Assembly: GCA_041862375.1 (NCBI GenBank)
Contig: JBGVTE010000035.1
Location: 1 to 23,711, forward strand
From: WVZL01 sp041862375
GTDB taxonomy: Bacteria > Acidobacteriota > Aminicenantia > Aminicenantales > Aminicenantaceae
Length of the DNA stretch: 23,711 nucleotides
Direction: 5' to 3'
Position numbers and translations under genes: made by a program. Positions 7,549-15,356 of this stretch are shown one piece after another. The notes below the pieces were generated by a model, which was given only the letters and a program-made list of their open reading frames with translations, had not been told where the DNA came from and searched no databases. Position 1 is the first letter of the stretch. Each line of letters begins with the position of its first letter.

Positions 7549-8559
7549 ATGGCAAAGAAAAAAATCTTTATTTCAGGAATTGCAGGATTCTTGGGTAGTC
7601 ATTTAGCAGATGTTTTTATTGCAGAAGGACATCATGTGGTCGGATGTGACAATCTTGTTGGCGGCTCTCTTAAGAATGTTCCTTCTGAAGCTGAATTTTA
7701 CCGTTTTGATTGTAATGACCTCAAAGCAATGATTAAGATAACTAAAGAGGTAGATATAGTCTATCATTGTGCTGCTTTAGCCTATGAAGGTTTGAGTGTG
7801 TTTAGTCCTTTTATTGTTACCAATAGTATTGTTGGTGCTTCTGTAGGCGTTTTTACTGCAGCCATAAATAATAAAGCGAAAAGAATTGTTTTATGTTCAA
7901 GTATGGCAAGGTATGGAAAGAATAAAGTGCCTTTTACGGAGGATATGAAACCTTGTCCTCAGGATCCTTATGGAATCGGGAAATATTCAAGTGAACTTTA
8001 CCTGAGAAATATGTGTGAAACGCATGGTGTCGAATATGTGATTGCTGTACCGCATAATATAATAGGCCCTCGGCAAAAATATGATGATCCCTACCGAAAC
8101 GTAGCTAGCATTATGATTAATCTTATGCTTCAAGGAATGCAGCCAATCATTTACGGAAACGGAGCTCAAAAAAGATGTTTTAGTTCTATATATGATTGCC
8201 TAGATGTATTACAGAAAATGGCCTTTGAGGATAATGTCATCGGAGAGGTTATAAATATAGGACCAGATGAGGAATTTGTTACAATAAATGAGCTTACCCA
8301 GATTATCGCTAATCTATTAGAATTTGAGCTTAATCCTATTTATTTAGGGGAAAGGCCGCAGGAAGTTATGTATGCCAACTGCTCAGTGGATAAAGCCAGA
8401 AGATTGTTAGGATACAAAACAAAACATACTTTACGAAATAGCCTCAAGGAGTTAATAGATTATATTAAGAAAGAAGGGCCTAAGCCTTTTGAGTACCATA
8501 TATCTTTAGAAATAATTAATGAAAAAACTCCCGATGCCTGGATAAAAAGAATCTTTTAG
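7549..8559 (+). CDS. NAD-dependent sugar epimerase/dehydratase (extended SDR)
   Basis: A 336-residue extended short-chain dehydrogenase of the GalE/WbpP-like nucleotide-sugar group. The Rossmann motif is GIAGFLG at 10-16, with acidic D34 at the end of strand two for NAD. The catalytic residues are S117/S118 (LCSSMARYG) and Y141-x-x-x-K145 (YGIGK). NIIGPRQKYDDPYRN and IYGNGAQKRCFSSIYD are the usual substrate-domain segments. Such enzymes epimerise or dehydrate UDP-, GDP- or dTDP-sugars. ATG 7549 is chosen over ATG 7537 because AGAGGA at 7540-7545 sits just before it and its product begins MAKKKIFISG, directly at strand one. It stands alone between two glycosyltransferases, probably supplying one donor for the repeat unit. 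The exact substrate is unknown. Confidence 0.9.
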   Translation: MAKKKIFISGIAGFLGSHLADVFIAEGHHVVGCDNLVGGSLKNVPSEAEFYRFDCNDLKAMIKITKEVDIVYHCAALAYEGLSVFSPFIVTNSIVGASVGVFTAAINNKAKRIVLCSSMARYGKNKVPFTEDMKPCPQDPYGIGKYSSELYLRNMCETHGVEYVIAVPHNIIGPRQKYDDPYRNVASIMINLMLQGMQPIIYGNGAQKRCFSSIYDCLDVLQKMAFEDNVIGEVINIGPDEEFVTINELTQIIANLLEFELNPIYLGERPQEVMYANCSVDKARRLLGYKTKHTLRNSLKELIDYIKKEGPKPFEYHISLEIINEKTPDAWIKRIF

Positions 8560-8710
8560 CAAATCGTCAAATCAATAATTTTAAAGCAGTGAATCGAATG
8601 TATATTTGTACATTAAGAGGGAATGTTTCCCCTTCAAATATAAGTTTGCTGAAGAGAGCCAACAAATAAATTGTTCTAGACCATGGATTGATACCGAATT
8701 ATTTAATATT

Positions 8711-9862
8711 ATGCGGAAAAGAAAGATTATAATTGCAACGAATCGGCTTTGGAATAATCCATTAAAGGCTGGAAATCATCACTATGCAGAACTGTTTGCC
8801 AATGAAAACTATAAAATTTGTTGGCTCAGTTGTCCTGCGTCTCCTTTTTATGTATTCAGGATATACCAGAAGAGAAATTTTGTGAGATTAGTGGATTCAT
8901 TGAAGGGCATGCAACGAGAAGAAGATGTTTTTCATTGCACACCCTTTTCCTTTTTACATTATTATAATAAGCCGTTTTTCGATAAAGAGTGGATCGGCCG
9001 AAATGTTCTCAAATTTACTTTGCCCTCGATTAAGAAAATTCTAATCAATTATGGATTTATAGACGTTGATGTCTTGTGGATTTCAGATTTTCTCTCAGCG
9101 TATTATTTGACCAAAATTGTCATGTATAGGAAATTGGTTTTAAGAATTGCCGATGACAATGCTGCATTTTCTAACAGTCCGCAGAGCGTTGAAGACATTC
9201 AGAGGAAGTTAATTAAAAAAGCAGACTATGTCTTTGTAACCGGAAAGAATTTAATGAACTATCAAGAGCCAGATAAACAAAAATTTGCATACTTGCCAAA
9301 TGGAGTGGATATAGATCATTTTAGAAAAAAATTTGAAACACCAGAAGAATATAAAACAATCACTTCTCCCCGGGTTCTTTTTGTAGGATTAATTTATGAT
9401 TGGTTTGATAAGGATTTGTTGAAGTACATTGCTTCGGAGTTGCCTGATCATAATTTCATTTTAGTTGGCTCTTCAAATACTGATGTATCAGACCTTAAAG
9501 CTGTGAAAAACATTCACTTTCTAGGGCCGAGAAATTATGAGGTAATTCCTGGTTATATGCAACATGCTGATGTTGGAATAATTCCCTTTAAGGTGAATCA
9601 ATTAACAAATTCAGTTTCTCCCATTAAATTGTTCGAGTATTTTGCCGCTGGATTGCCTGTGGTTTCCACAGATTTTTTTGAAATAAGACAGATGAGGTCT
9701 CCGGCGACTCTGGCCAGAGATCCTTCAGAATTCCTCCAGGCAGTTGTAGAAGCCATTCGAAGAAAGGAGAGTAGAAAACAAGATTTCTTGGATTTTGCTC
9801 AAGAGAATAGCTGGGATAGAAGGTTTAGTATAGTTAGAGAGAAGGTTCTCAGTACGCTATGA
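8711..9862 (+). CDS. GT-B glycosyltransferase, TuaH-like
   Basis: A 383-residue glycosyltransferase that resembles TuaH-type (teichuronic acid) enzymes in organisation. It begins MRKRKIIIATNRLW, has ADDNAAF near residue 146 and VFVGLIYDWFDKDLL in the middle, and the donor-site helix SPIKLFEYFAAGLPVVS with E309. It has no signal peptide. An in-frame TTG at 8606 would add 35 residues that do not look like a GT N-terminus; ATG 8711 starts exactly at strand one, so I prefer it, although neither start has a good ribosome site. The 151 bases before it hold an AAGAGGG site followed by a six-codon out-of-frame ORF, probably meaningless. Linkage and sugar cannot be inferred. Confidence 0.83.
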   Translation: MRKRKIIIATNRLWNNPLKAGNHHYAELFANENYKICWLSCPASPFYVFRIYQKRNFVRLVDSLKGMQREEDVFHCTPFSFLHYYNKPFFDKEWIGRNVLKFTLPSIKKILINYGFIDVDVLWISDFLSAYYLTKIVMYRKLVLRIADDNAAFSNSPQSVEDIQRKLIKKADYVFVTGKNLMNYQEPDKQKFAYLPNGVDIDHFRKKFETPEEYKTITSPRVLFVGLIYDWFDKDLLKYIASELPDHNFILVGSSNTDVSDLKAVKNIHFLGPRNYEVIPGYMQHADVGIIPFKVNQLTNSVSPIKLFEYFAAGLPVVSTDFFEIRQMRSPATLARDPSEFLQAVVEAIRRKESRKQDFLDFAQENSWDRRFSIVREKVLSTL

Positions 9863-9978
9863 ATTGAGCTTTGTTACATCGGTCTTTATCCATATTGCTA
9901 ATATAGAGAAATATGCAACATAAGATTTAGTACGGATTGCCACTGAGAAAAAGTTCTTTGGAAGAAGTTTTTAAGACA

Positions 9979-10243
9979 TAGTAAGCATCTCTTTTTCCAC
10001 GAGAAAGAAAGTTTTTCGGGAATAGCTTTGCTCCCGTTCAGATTTTTAACGCCATGAATATTCCGCCCTTCTCGGTTGCTGCGTAACTCGCATCCCCAGA
10101 TGCTCAGACATACTCGCAAGTCCACTTTGTGGACTTCCCTCGAAGGCCAGAATTTTCAGGCTAAATCTTCAAAGGCCGCTTCAACCATTCCCAAAAAACT
10201 TTCTTTAAGCTCTCAGATATTACGGAATTAGAGATGCTTACTA
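9979..10243 (+). repeat. MITE-like 265-bp element with imperfect terminal inverted repeats
   Basis: This element fills most of the 394-base gap between two glycosyltransferase genes; bases 9863-9978 before it show nothing I recognise. Perfect 14-bp ends face each other: TAGTAAGCATCTCT at 9979-9992 and its complement at 10230-10243. Further in, an AAGAAAGTTTTTCGGGAAT-type arm (about 10006-10024) matches the complement of the right arm near 10187-10205. The centre holds two hairpins: GCATC/GATGC (10090-10103) and AAGTCCAC/GTGGACTT (10118-10136). No transposase is encoded, so it would need one from elsewhere. No clear target-site duplication is visible. The right arm recurs at 22224-22302. Confidence 0.75.
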
Positions 10244-10256
10244 AGAAATAGAACAG

Positions 10257-11387
10257 GTGAAAATGAAAGTTGGAGTAGAAATTAGCTTTGCTCATAAACC
10301 AGGGGGAGCGAGAACAGTTGCCATAAATACAATTAAAAGTCTGTCAAGTTTGAGCAAAAATGACAATTTTGTTGTTTTTTTGAACAAAAGATACAAGGAG
10401 TTAGAATTAGAGAATGTAGAACAAAAAGTTTTGTCCTCTCCTTCAGAGAAATTGCAAAGTCTATGGGATCATGTTATTTTCATGCACTTTATCTTGCCTT
10501 TTTACATGAAAAAAGAGGACATTGAGATAGCACATTATACAAACAACTTTGTTCCTTTTTTCAGACCATGTAAGACTGTGGTTACAATTCACGATATGAC
10601 TCCCTTTGTGTTACCAGATGATTACTCTTATCTTCATCGGAAGTGGCTTAGATATTTTTTTAGGAGGGCAACACAATTTGCGGATGTCATTATTACAGAC
10701 TCAGATAATTCAAGAAAGGATATAATAAACGTATTTAATATTTCTCGAGAAAAAATACATGTTATACCTTTTGGAATTTCAGATGAGTTTTTTAAAATGG
10801 AGAGTGATACATTAAAAAAGAAAATAAGTAAATACAGTGTAAAAGATAGATTTATCCTGAATGTTGGGACTTTACATCCTCGAAAGAATATTGAGAGAAT
10901 ATGTTTCGCTTTCAAAAAGTTGAAAGAAGATAAAAAAATACCTCACCAATTAATTATCGTCGGCCGGCGGGGCTGGTCATATAAGCAATTTTTTAACTTA
11001 CCAAAAAAATTAGAACTTACTGATGAAATTAAATTTTTGGGAAATGTACCTCAAGAAGATTTGCCAGTACTCTATAATTTAGCAGAAGTTTTTGTGTATC
11101 CGTCACTTTATGAAGGTTTTGGATTGCCCGTCCTTGAGGCAATGGCATGTGGTGTTCCAATTGTCACCTCAAATACATCTTCTATTCCAGAGGTTGCAGG
11201 GGATGGCGCCATTAAAGTAAATCCGTATGATGTTGATGAAATAGCAAAGGCAATTTATGACTTAATGAGTGATAAAAAACTTCGACATGAGATGATCGGT
11301 AGAGGATTAGAGCGAGCACGAAAATTTTCCTGGGAGAGAGCGGCTCGAGATACATTAGCTGTCTATAAGGACTTAAGCACATTATAG
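10257..11387 (+). CDS. GT4-family glycosyltransferase (mannosyltransferase-like)
   Basis: A 376-residue GT-B enzyme with textbook GT4 features. The N-terminus is MKVGVEISFAHKPGGARTVA, with the glycine-rich acceptor-side loop. Further features are TIHDMTPF, the GTLHPRKN nucleotide-binding segment at 204-211, and the E-x7-E motif EGFGLPVLE (E286, E294), followed by MACGVPIV. This layout is common in retaining mannosyl- or related transferases that use GDP- or UDP-sugars. There is no membrane segment. GTG 10257 and ATG 10263 are both possible starts; the protein differs by only two residues. The gene begins 13 bases after the inverted-repeat element, so any promoter or ribosome site is partly supplied by the element's edge. 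Confidence 0.92.
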   Translation: MKMKVGVEISFAHKPGGARTVAINTIKSLSSLSKNDNFVVFLNKRYKELELENVEQKVLSSPSEKLQSLWDHVIFMHFILPFYMKKEDIEIAHYTNNFVPFFRPCKTVVTIHDMTPFVLPDDYSYLHRKWLRYFFRRATQFADVIITDSDNSRKDIINVFNISREKIHVIPFGISDEFFKMESDTLKKKISKYSVKDRFILNVGTLHPRKNIERICFAFKKLKEDKKIPHQLIIVGRRGWSYKQFFNLPKKLELTDEIKFLGNVPQEDLPVLYNLAEVFVYPSLYEGFGLPVLEAMACGVPIVTSNTSSIPEVAGDGAIKVNPYDVDEIAKAIYDLMSDKKLRHEMIGRGLERARKFSWERAARDTLAVYKDLSTL

Positions 11388-11540
11388 AAATAGTCAAAAC
11401 AATTGTGATCAATCTTTCAATTTCATATTTTTCCTCAGGTGTAGAAACAAACTAAGGCAAGACCTTTAAGATGATATTTTGAGATTACTTTGAAGCATGG
11501 AGAATTTTTGAGTTATTTCTTATATTTAATCGAGCTAAAA

Positions 11541-11549
11541 TGTTATAAT
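11541..11549 (+). promoter_or_regulatory. Putative sigma-70-type extended -10 promoter element
   Basis: TGTTATAAT matches the extended -10 consensus (TGnTATAAT) exactly, 32 bases before the GTG start of the GT2 gene and in a 194-base intergenic gap. No convincing -35 hexamer lies at 16-18 bp, which is usual for extended -10 promoters. It suggests that genes from 11582 onward can be transcribed independently. This is a motif match only. Confidence 0.4.
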
Positions 11550-11581
11550 TCATTTAATCTGAGATATACTGGAGATAAAAG

Positions 11582-12529
11582 GTGAAGTTGATAATCCAGA
11601 TTCCTTGCTTTAATGAAGAGAAGGGGCTTCCAGCGACATTAGCTGATTTGCCCAAGAAAATTGAAGGCATTGATATCATTGAAACATTAGTTATCAATGA
11701 TGGCAGTACAGACAAAACAGTTGAAGTAGCTCAAAAAAAAGGTATTGATCATATTTTATCCTTTAAAAACCATAAAGGCCTAGCAAGAGCCTTTTCTGCG
11801 GGGATTGAGAAATGTTTAGAATTAGATGCAGATATAATTGTTAATACAGATGCGGATAATCAGTACAGCGGCAGAGATATTCCTAAGCTAATAAAACCTA
11901 TCCAAAAGGGAGAAGCTGATATTGTTGTCGGAGATAGACAGATAGACGCAGTGGAACACTTTTCTTGGTTTAAAAAGAGGCTACAAAAAATCGGCAGTGG
12001 ATTTGTTAAGCGGTTATCTGGCACCAAAATTCCTGATGCTGTTAGTGGGTTTAGAGCTTTTTCGAAAGAAGCAGCGATGAATATAAATATTCTATCTGAA
12101 TTTTCATACACGATTGAGAATCTAATTCAATTAGCAACTGATAAATTTCAAATAGCTTCGGTGCACGTAAGCACCAATAGAGAACTAAGAAATTCTAGAT
12201 TGCATAAAGGAAGTTTTCATTTTGTTTTGAATCAGCTAAGAACAGTAGTCAGATCGTATGCAATGTATAAAGCACTTAAAGCTTTTTTTTACATCGGAAT
12301 TTTGTTTCTTCTGCCTGGGGTATTCTTAGCGTTTCGCTTTTTATATTACTTTATACTTTCTCCAAGTAGACCTGCAGGCCATATTCAGTCATTAATCTTT
12401 GCTGCAGTGCTGATAATTATATCTGTTATCTTTTTTATGATGGGCATTCTCGCCGATTTAGTATCAAAAAACAGAAAGCTGATAGAGAAGCTCCTCGTCT
12501 ACCAGAGAAAGGAAAAATACACGAAGTGA
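11582..12529 (+). CDS. Membrane-anchored GT2 glycosyltransferase (polyprenyl-phosphate glycosyltransferase type)
   Basis: A 315-residue GT-A family 2 enzyme resembling dolichol/undecaprenyl-phosphate mannosyl- or glucosyltransferases. The catalytic domain opens IIQIPCFNEEKGLPATL, with NDGSTD at 39-44, the metal-binding D90-A-D92 in DADNQY, and the family segment DAVSGFRAF at 152-160. Two hydrophobic segments at about 234-258 and 268-291 anchor it in the membrane. Enzymes of this layout usually charge a polyprenyl phosphate with one sugar, or act directly on lipid-linked glycans. GTG 11582 is the start, with GGAG at 11571-11574. It may supply a lipid-linked sugar for branch addition outside the membrane, but no GT-C partner is in the window. 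Confidence 0.9.
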   Translation: MKLIIQIPCFNEEKGLPATLADLPKKIEGIDIIETLVINDGSTDKTVEVAQKKGIDHILSFKNHKGLARAFSAGIEKCLELDADIIVNTDADNQYSGRDIPKLIKPIQKGEADIVVGDRQIDAVEHFSWFKKRLQKIGSGFVKRLSGTKIPDAVSGFRAFSKEAAMNINILSEFSYTIENLIQLATDKFQIASVHVSTNRELRNSRLHKGSFHFVLNQLRTVVRSYAMYKALKAFFYIGILFLLPGVFLAFRFLYYFILSPSRPAGHIQSLIFAAVLIIISVIFFMMGILADLVSKNRKLIEKLLVYQRKEKYTK

Positions 12530-12602
12530 TTGATACTAATTAAACTTTTTTATTCTGGGTAATCTCTTCGGTTGATTAATAATATTCACCAAGATCAAAT
12601 TA

Positions 12603-12616
12603 AGTAAAATTTTACT
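12603..12616. promoter_or_regulatory. Perfect 14-bp palindrome upstream of a glycosyltransferase
   Basis: AGTAAAATTTTACT is a perfect palindrome, 27 bases before the ATG at 12644 and in a 114-base intergenic gap. It could be an operator half-site pair or simply AT-rich chance. No T-run follows, so it is not a terminator for the upstream gene. Confidence 0.2.
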
Positions 12617-12643
12617 GCTGTTAGACTGAGACCGGGGATAGAA

Positions 12644-13777
12644 ATGATGAAAATATGCTACGTTGCAGATGCAGAAAGTGCACATACTCAAAGATGGGTG
12701 AGGTATTTTGCTGATATTGGTCACGACGTTCACTTGATTTCAACTACATCCGTAGCAGGCGGAAGTATTGGAAAAGTAAAGCTTCATGTGATTAAGATGA
12801 TTCGCCCACATATACGTGTCGTATCTTTTCCTGCTAAAGTGTTATACAGCATCATTCAAGTAAGAAAATTTATAAAGGAAATTGAGCCTGATATCCTTCA
12901 TGCTCACTATATTACTGATTTCGGTTTTTTAGGTGTATTGAGCAGTTTTCACCCCTTTGTAATGAGTGCTTGGGGCTCTGATGTCCGCTACGATGCAAAG
13001 CATAATCGTATCATTAAGATACTTGCACAATATATACTCAAAAATGCAGATGTGGTCCATGTTGATGCAGATCACATGAGAGATGAACTGATAAGAATTG
13101 GTGTTGAGAAGGAAAAAATTAGGATCATATATTATGGAACAGATACCAAAAGACACTCTCCAGAAAAAAAGGATGAAAGCCTTAAACAAAAGCTTGGCTT
13201 TGCGGATCTTCCAACAGTAATATCCACAAGGAATTTGGAACCAATTTATGATGTGGAATCATTTGTAAATGCCATGCCGCTCATACTTAAAGAAGACCCT
13301 GATGTTAGATTTATAATTGCGGGCGATGGCACGCAAAGGGATTATTTAAAGGACTTGGCAAAGTCTTTGGGAGTTTCAGAATATATCAGGTTTGTAGGGC
13401 ATATCCCGAGTAATGAATTGCCTCGATACCTGGCATCGTCGGATATATACGTCTCCACTGCATTCTCGGATGGGGGCCTTGCCTCCAGTACAGCCGAGGC
13501 AATGGCCTGCCAGCTGCCAGTTGTGATTACCGACTTTGGTGACAATCGAAAATGGGTTAAAGATAGTGTCAACGGATTCCTTGTTCCTTTGAAAAGTCCT
13601 GAAGAAATTGCTTCAAAGATAATCTTTCTTCTAAAGAATGAAAAAATGAGGCTAGAATTTGGCCAGGTTAGCCGGCAGATAATAGAAGAGAGGAGTGAGC
13701 GGGAGAAAGAGATGAGGAAAGTGGAGAGTCTCTACATAGAACTGGTCCAACGCTACAAGACAATAAAAAGCTCATAA
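12644..13777 (+). CDS. GT4-family glycosyltransferase
   Basis: A 377-residue GT-B enzyme. It starts MKICYVADAESAHTQRWVRY, a common opening of GT4 enzymes in exopolysaccharide loci. It has the DILHAHYITDFG and SAWGSDVRYD segments of the N-domain (82-116), IIAGDGTQRDYL in the C-domain, and the donor site SDGGLASSTAEAMACQLPVV at 275-294. The first Glu of the E-x7-E motif is absent, but the S-D-G variant is frequent in this family and the second Glu (E285) is kept. ATG 12644 or the adjacent ATG 12647 follow GGGGA at 12634-12638. The gene ends two bases from the stop of the convergent flippase gene. Sugar specificity is unknown. Confidence 0.92.
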   Translation: MMKICYVADAESAHTQRWVRYFADIGHDVHLISTTSVAGGSIGKVKLHVIKMIRPHIRVVSFPAKVLYSIIQVRKFIKEIEPDILHAHYITDFGFLGVLSSFHPFVMSAWGSDVRYDAKHNRIIKILAQYILKNADVVHVDADHMRDELIRIGVEKEKIRIIYYGTDTKRHSPEKKDESLKQKLGFADLPTVISTRNLEPIYDVESFVNAMPLILKEDPDVRFIIAGDGTQRDYLKDLAKSLGVSEYIRFVGHIPSNELPRYLASSDIYVSTAFSDGGLASSTAEAMACQLPVVITDFGDNRKWVKDSVNGFLVPLKSPEEIASKIIFLLKNEKMRLEFGQVSRQIIEERSEREKEMRKVESLYIELVQRYKTIKSS

Positions 13778-13779
13778 AG

Positions 13780-15267
13780 TTACTTTCGGAATATCAGCGA
13801 GTAGGCTAAAGACATGATCAAAGATTTATCATCTTTAGTAAGAAAAATTAAATAGATCAAAACAACATAGATACAGAGAATAATAATTCCCACTATAAAA
13901 GGATTTACTAGGTTTTTTCCCAAGAGAAAAGGAATGATTGCAACTAAGGTGTATACTGCAGCTCGCATATACCATTTGAAATCAATTTTCACTGCTAAAA
14001 TTCTTATGATAAACGTTAACGAGAGCGATGTAGCCATCATTAGAGATATGGCTGTAGCTATTGCCGCGCCGAGAATGCCATAATGTGGTATGAGAATGAT
14101 ATTGAGTCCTATATTTGTTACTGCAGATACGATATCTATTTTGAGGGGTAGATCTGGTCGGCCTATACCGCTCAAAGACCCGCCAATGGGTAATTCGATA
14201 CTCCCATTGATTACTCTTGCAATTAGTAATACATAAAACGGCAAGGCGGCGTATATGAATTCCTTCCCGAATAAGGTTGAGATAATTTCATTACAGAAAA
14301 ACGCTGCTCCGAGCCCTGCTGGTATCAGGATACAGGCAGAATATTTAACGCTTTTTTCGATCATTTTTTGAAGTTTTTGATGATTCTTTTGTGACCAATA
14401 CTCGGATGTTGCAGGGTAGGTTATTCGGAGAATTGCCCTGGGTACTAAAAGAAAAAAATTGCTTAGTGTAACTGCAATACTGTAATAACCTACATCTTTG
14501 GCTGTTAAGAAATATCCCAAAATAATTATGTCTGCTTGGGTAAGTATTAGAGCTAATGTATTTGCTCCGAAAACCTTGCTTCCGAAAGAAATTAGTTTTT
14601 TTGCGTTTTGAACAAAGTAGTAAGGTTTCAAATGAAGGAAATTTCTCGTAATAAATATCCCTACAAGACATCCTCCTGCTGCAGAAAGTACTATTCCCCA
14701 TACAGCCCCATTAATGCCATATCCAATCTTGACGAAAGCCACTATAAAAAGAATCATCAAAAGCTGACGTAGAATCATCAGGAAAGCAAATTTTTTTATC
14801 TTTCTTATGCCGTTTAAGAGCCCCAACAAAGTCTCGAGAATGGAAGTAAAGGGAAATACAAGGGAGAGAATTTTAATAAGACGTGCCAGTTCAGGCATTT
14901 TAAAGACAGAGGCAAGTGCTCCTGAAAGCATATACAAGAGAAAAAAGACACCGATACCAAAGATGATTGAACTCACTAAAGCTGAGAAGAGAGTTTGAGT
15001 TAGCGTATCTTCATCATTCTTGTATTCTGCGACATATTTGATTACTGCAACAGGAATTCCAAAGGTAGTAATAAGCGCCCCGATACCCTGAATAGTAATG
15101 ACCATGCGGTATAAGCCGAGGTCAGATGCCCCCAGCCATCGAGCAAGAACAATACTGAGAAGGAAACTGATTATTAGGGTTACTACAGAGCTAATGAAAA
15201 CCCACCCGATATCAAAAGCAAACTTCTTTACTTCTTTCATATCAAACTGCTTTAATCTGGCTTTCAC
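13780..15267 (-). CDS. Wzx-type oligosaccharide flippase (MOP/RfbX family)
   Basis: A 495-residue integral membrane protein of the polysaccharide-transporter (RfbX/Wzx) family, which moves lipid-linked repeat units across the inner membrane. The N-terminal signature is present: FISSVVTLIISFLLSIVLA, RWLGASDLGLYRMV, GIPVAVIKYVAEY. About 12-14 hydrophobic segments follow along the whole length, typical for the family. The start is GTG at 15267; an internal ATG at 15240 (MKEVKKFAFDIGW) is also credible and would remove nine residues. It is the only minus-strand gene here: convergent with the GT4 gene (two-base gap) and divergent from the polymerase, sharing a very short upstream region. TATTATACT on the minus strand (about 15283-15291) may be its -10 box. 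Confidence 0.93.
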   Translation of the reverse strand: MKARLKQFDMKEVKKFAFDIGWVFISSVVTLIISFLLSIVLARWLGASDLGLYRMVITIQGIGALITTFGIPVAVIKYVAEYKNDEDTLTQTLFSALVSSIIFGIGVFFLLYMLSGALASVFKMPELARLIKILSLVFPFTSILETLLGLLNGIRKIKKFAFLMILRQLLMILFIVAFVKIGYGINGAVWGIVLSAAGGCLVGIFITRNFLHLKPYYFVQNAKKLISFGSKVFGANTLALILTQADIIILGYFLTAKDVGYYSIAVTLSNFFLLVPRAILRITYPATSEYWSQKNHQKLQKMIEKSVKYSACILIPAGLGAAFFCNEIISTLFGKEFIYAALPFYVLLIARVINGSIELPIGGSLSGIGRPDLPLKIDIVSAVTNIGLNIILIPHYGILGAAIATAISLMMATSLSLTFIIRILAVKIDFKWYMRAAVYTLVAIIPFLLGKNLVNPFIVGIIILCIYVVLIYLIFLTKDDKSLIMSLAYSLIFRK

Positions 15268-15356
15268 AATAAAACGAAGCCCATAGTATAATACACATCT
15301 TTGGTAAAATCAGTATGTATTAATTGCTTTTTTATCTTTGCCGAAGTACATCACCG

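Noticed and set aside
8606..8710. N-terminal extension of the TuaH-like glycosyltransferase from TTG 8606
   Set aside because: The extra 35 residues do not resemble a GT-B start and the TTG lacks a ribosome site; ATG 8711 begins at the first beta strand.
9898..10125. 75-codon minus-strand ORF inside the inverted-repeat element
   Set aside because: It runs across the repeat's hairpins and left terminal repeat, shows no protein family features and has no ribosome site; it is a by-product of the repeat.
14345..14701. 118-codon ORF in another frame of the flippase gene
   Set aside because: Lies wholly inside a clear Wzx gene on the same strand and has no domain features or ribosome site.
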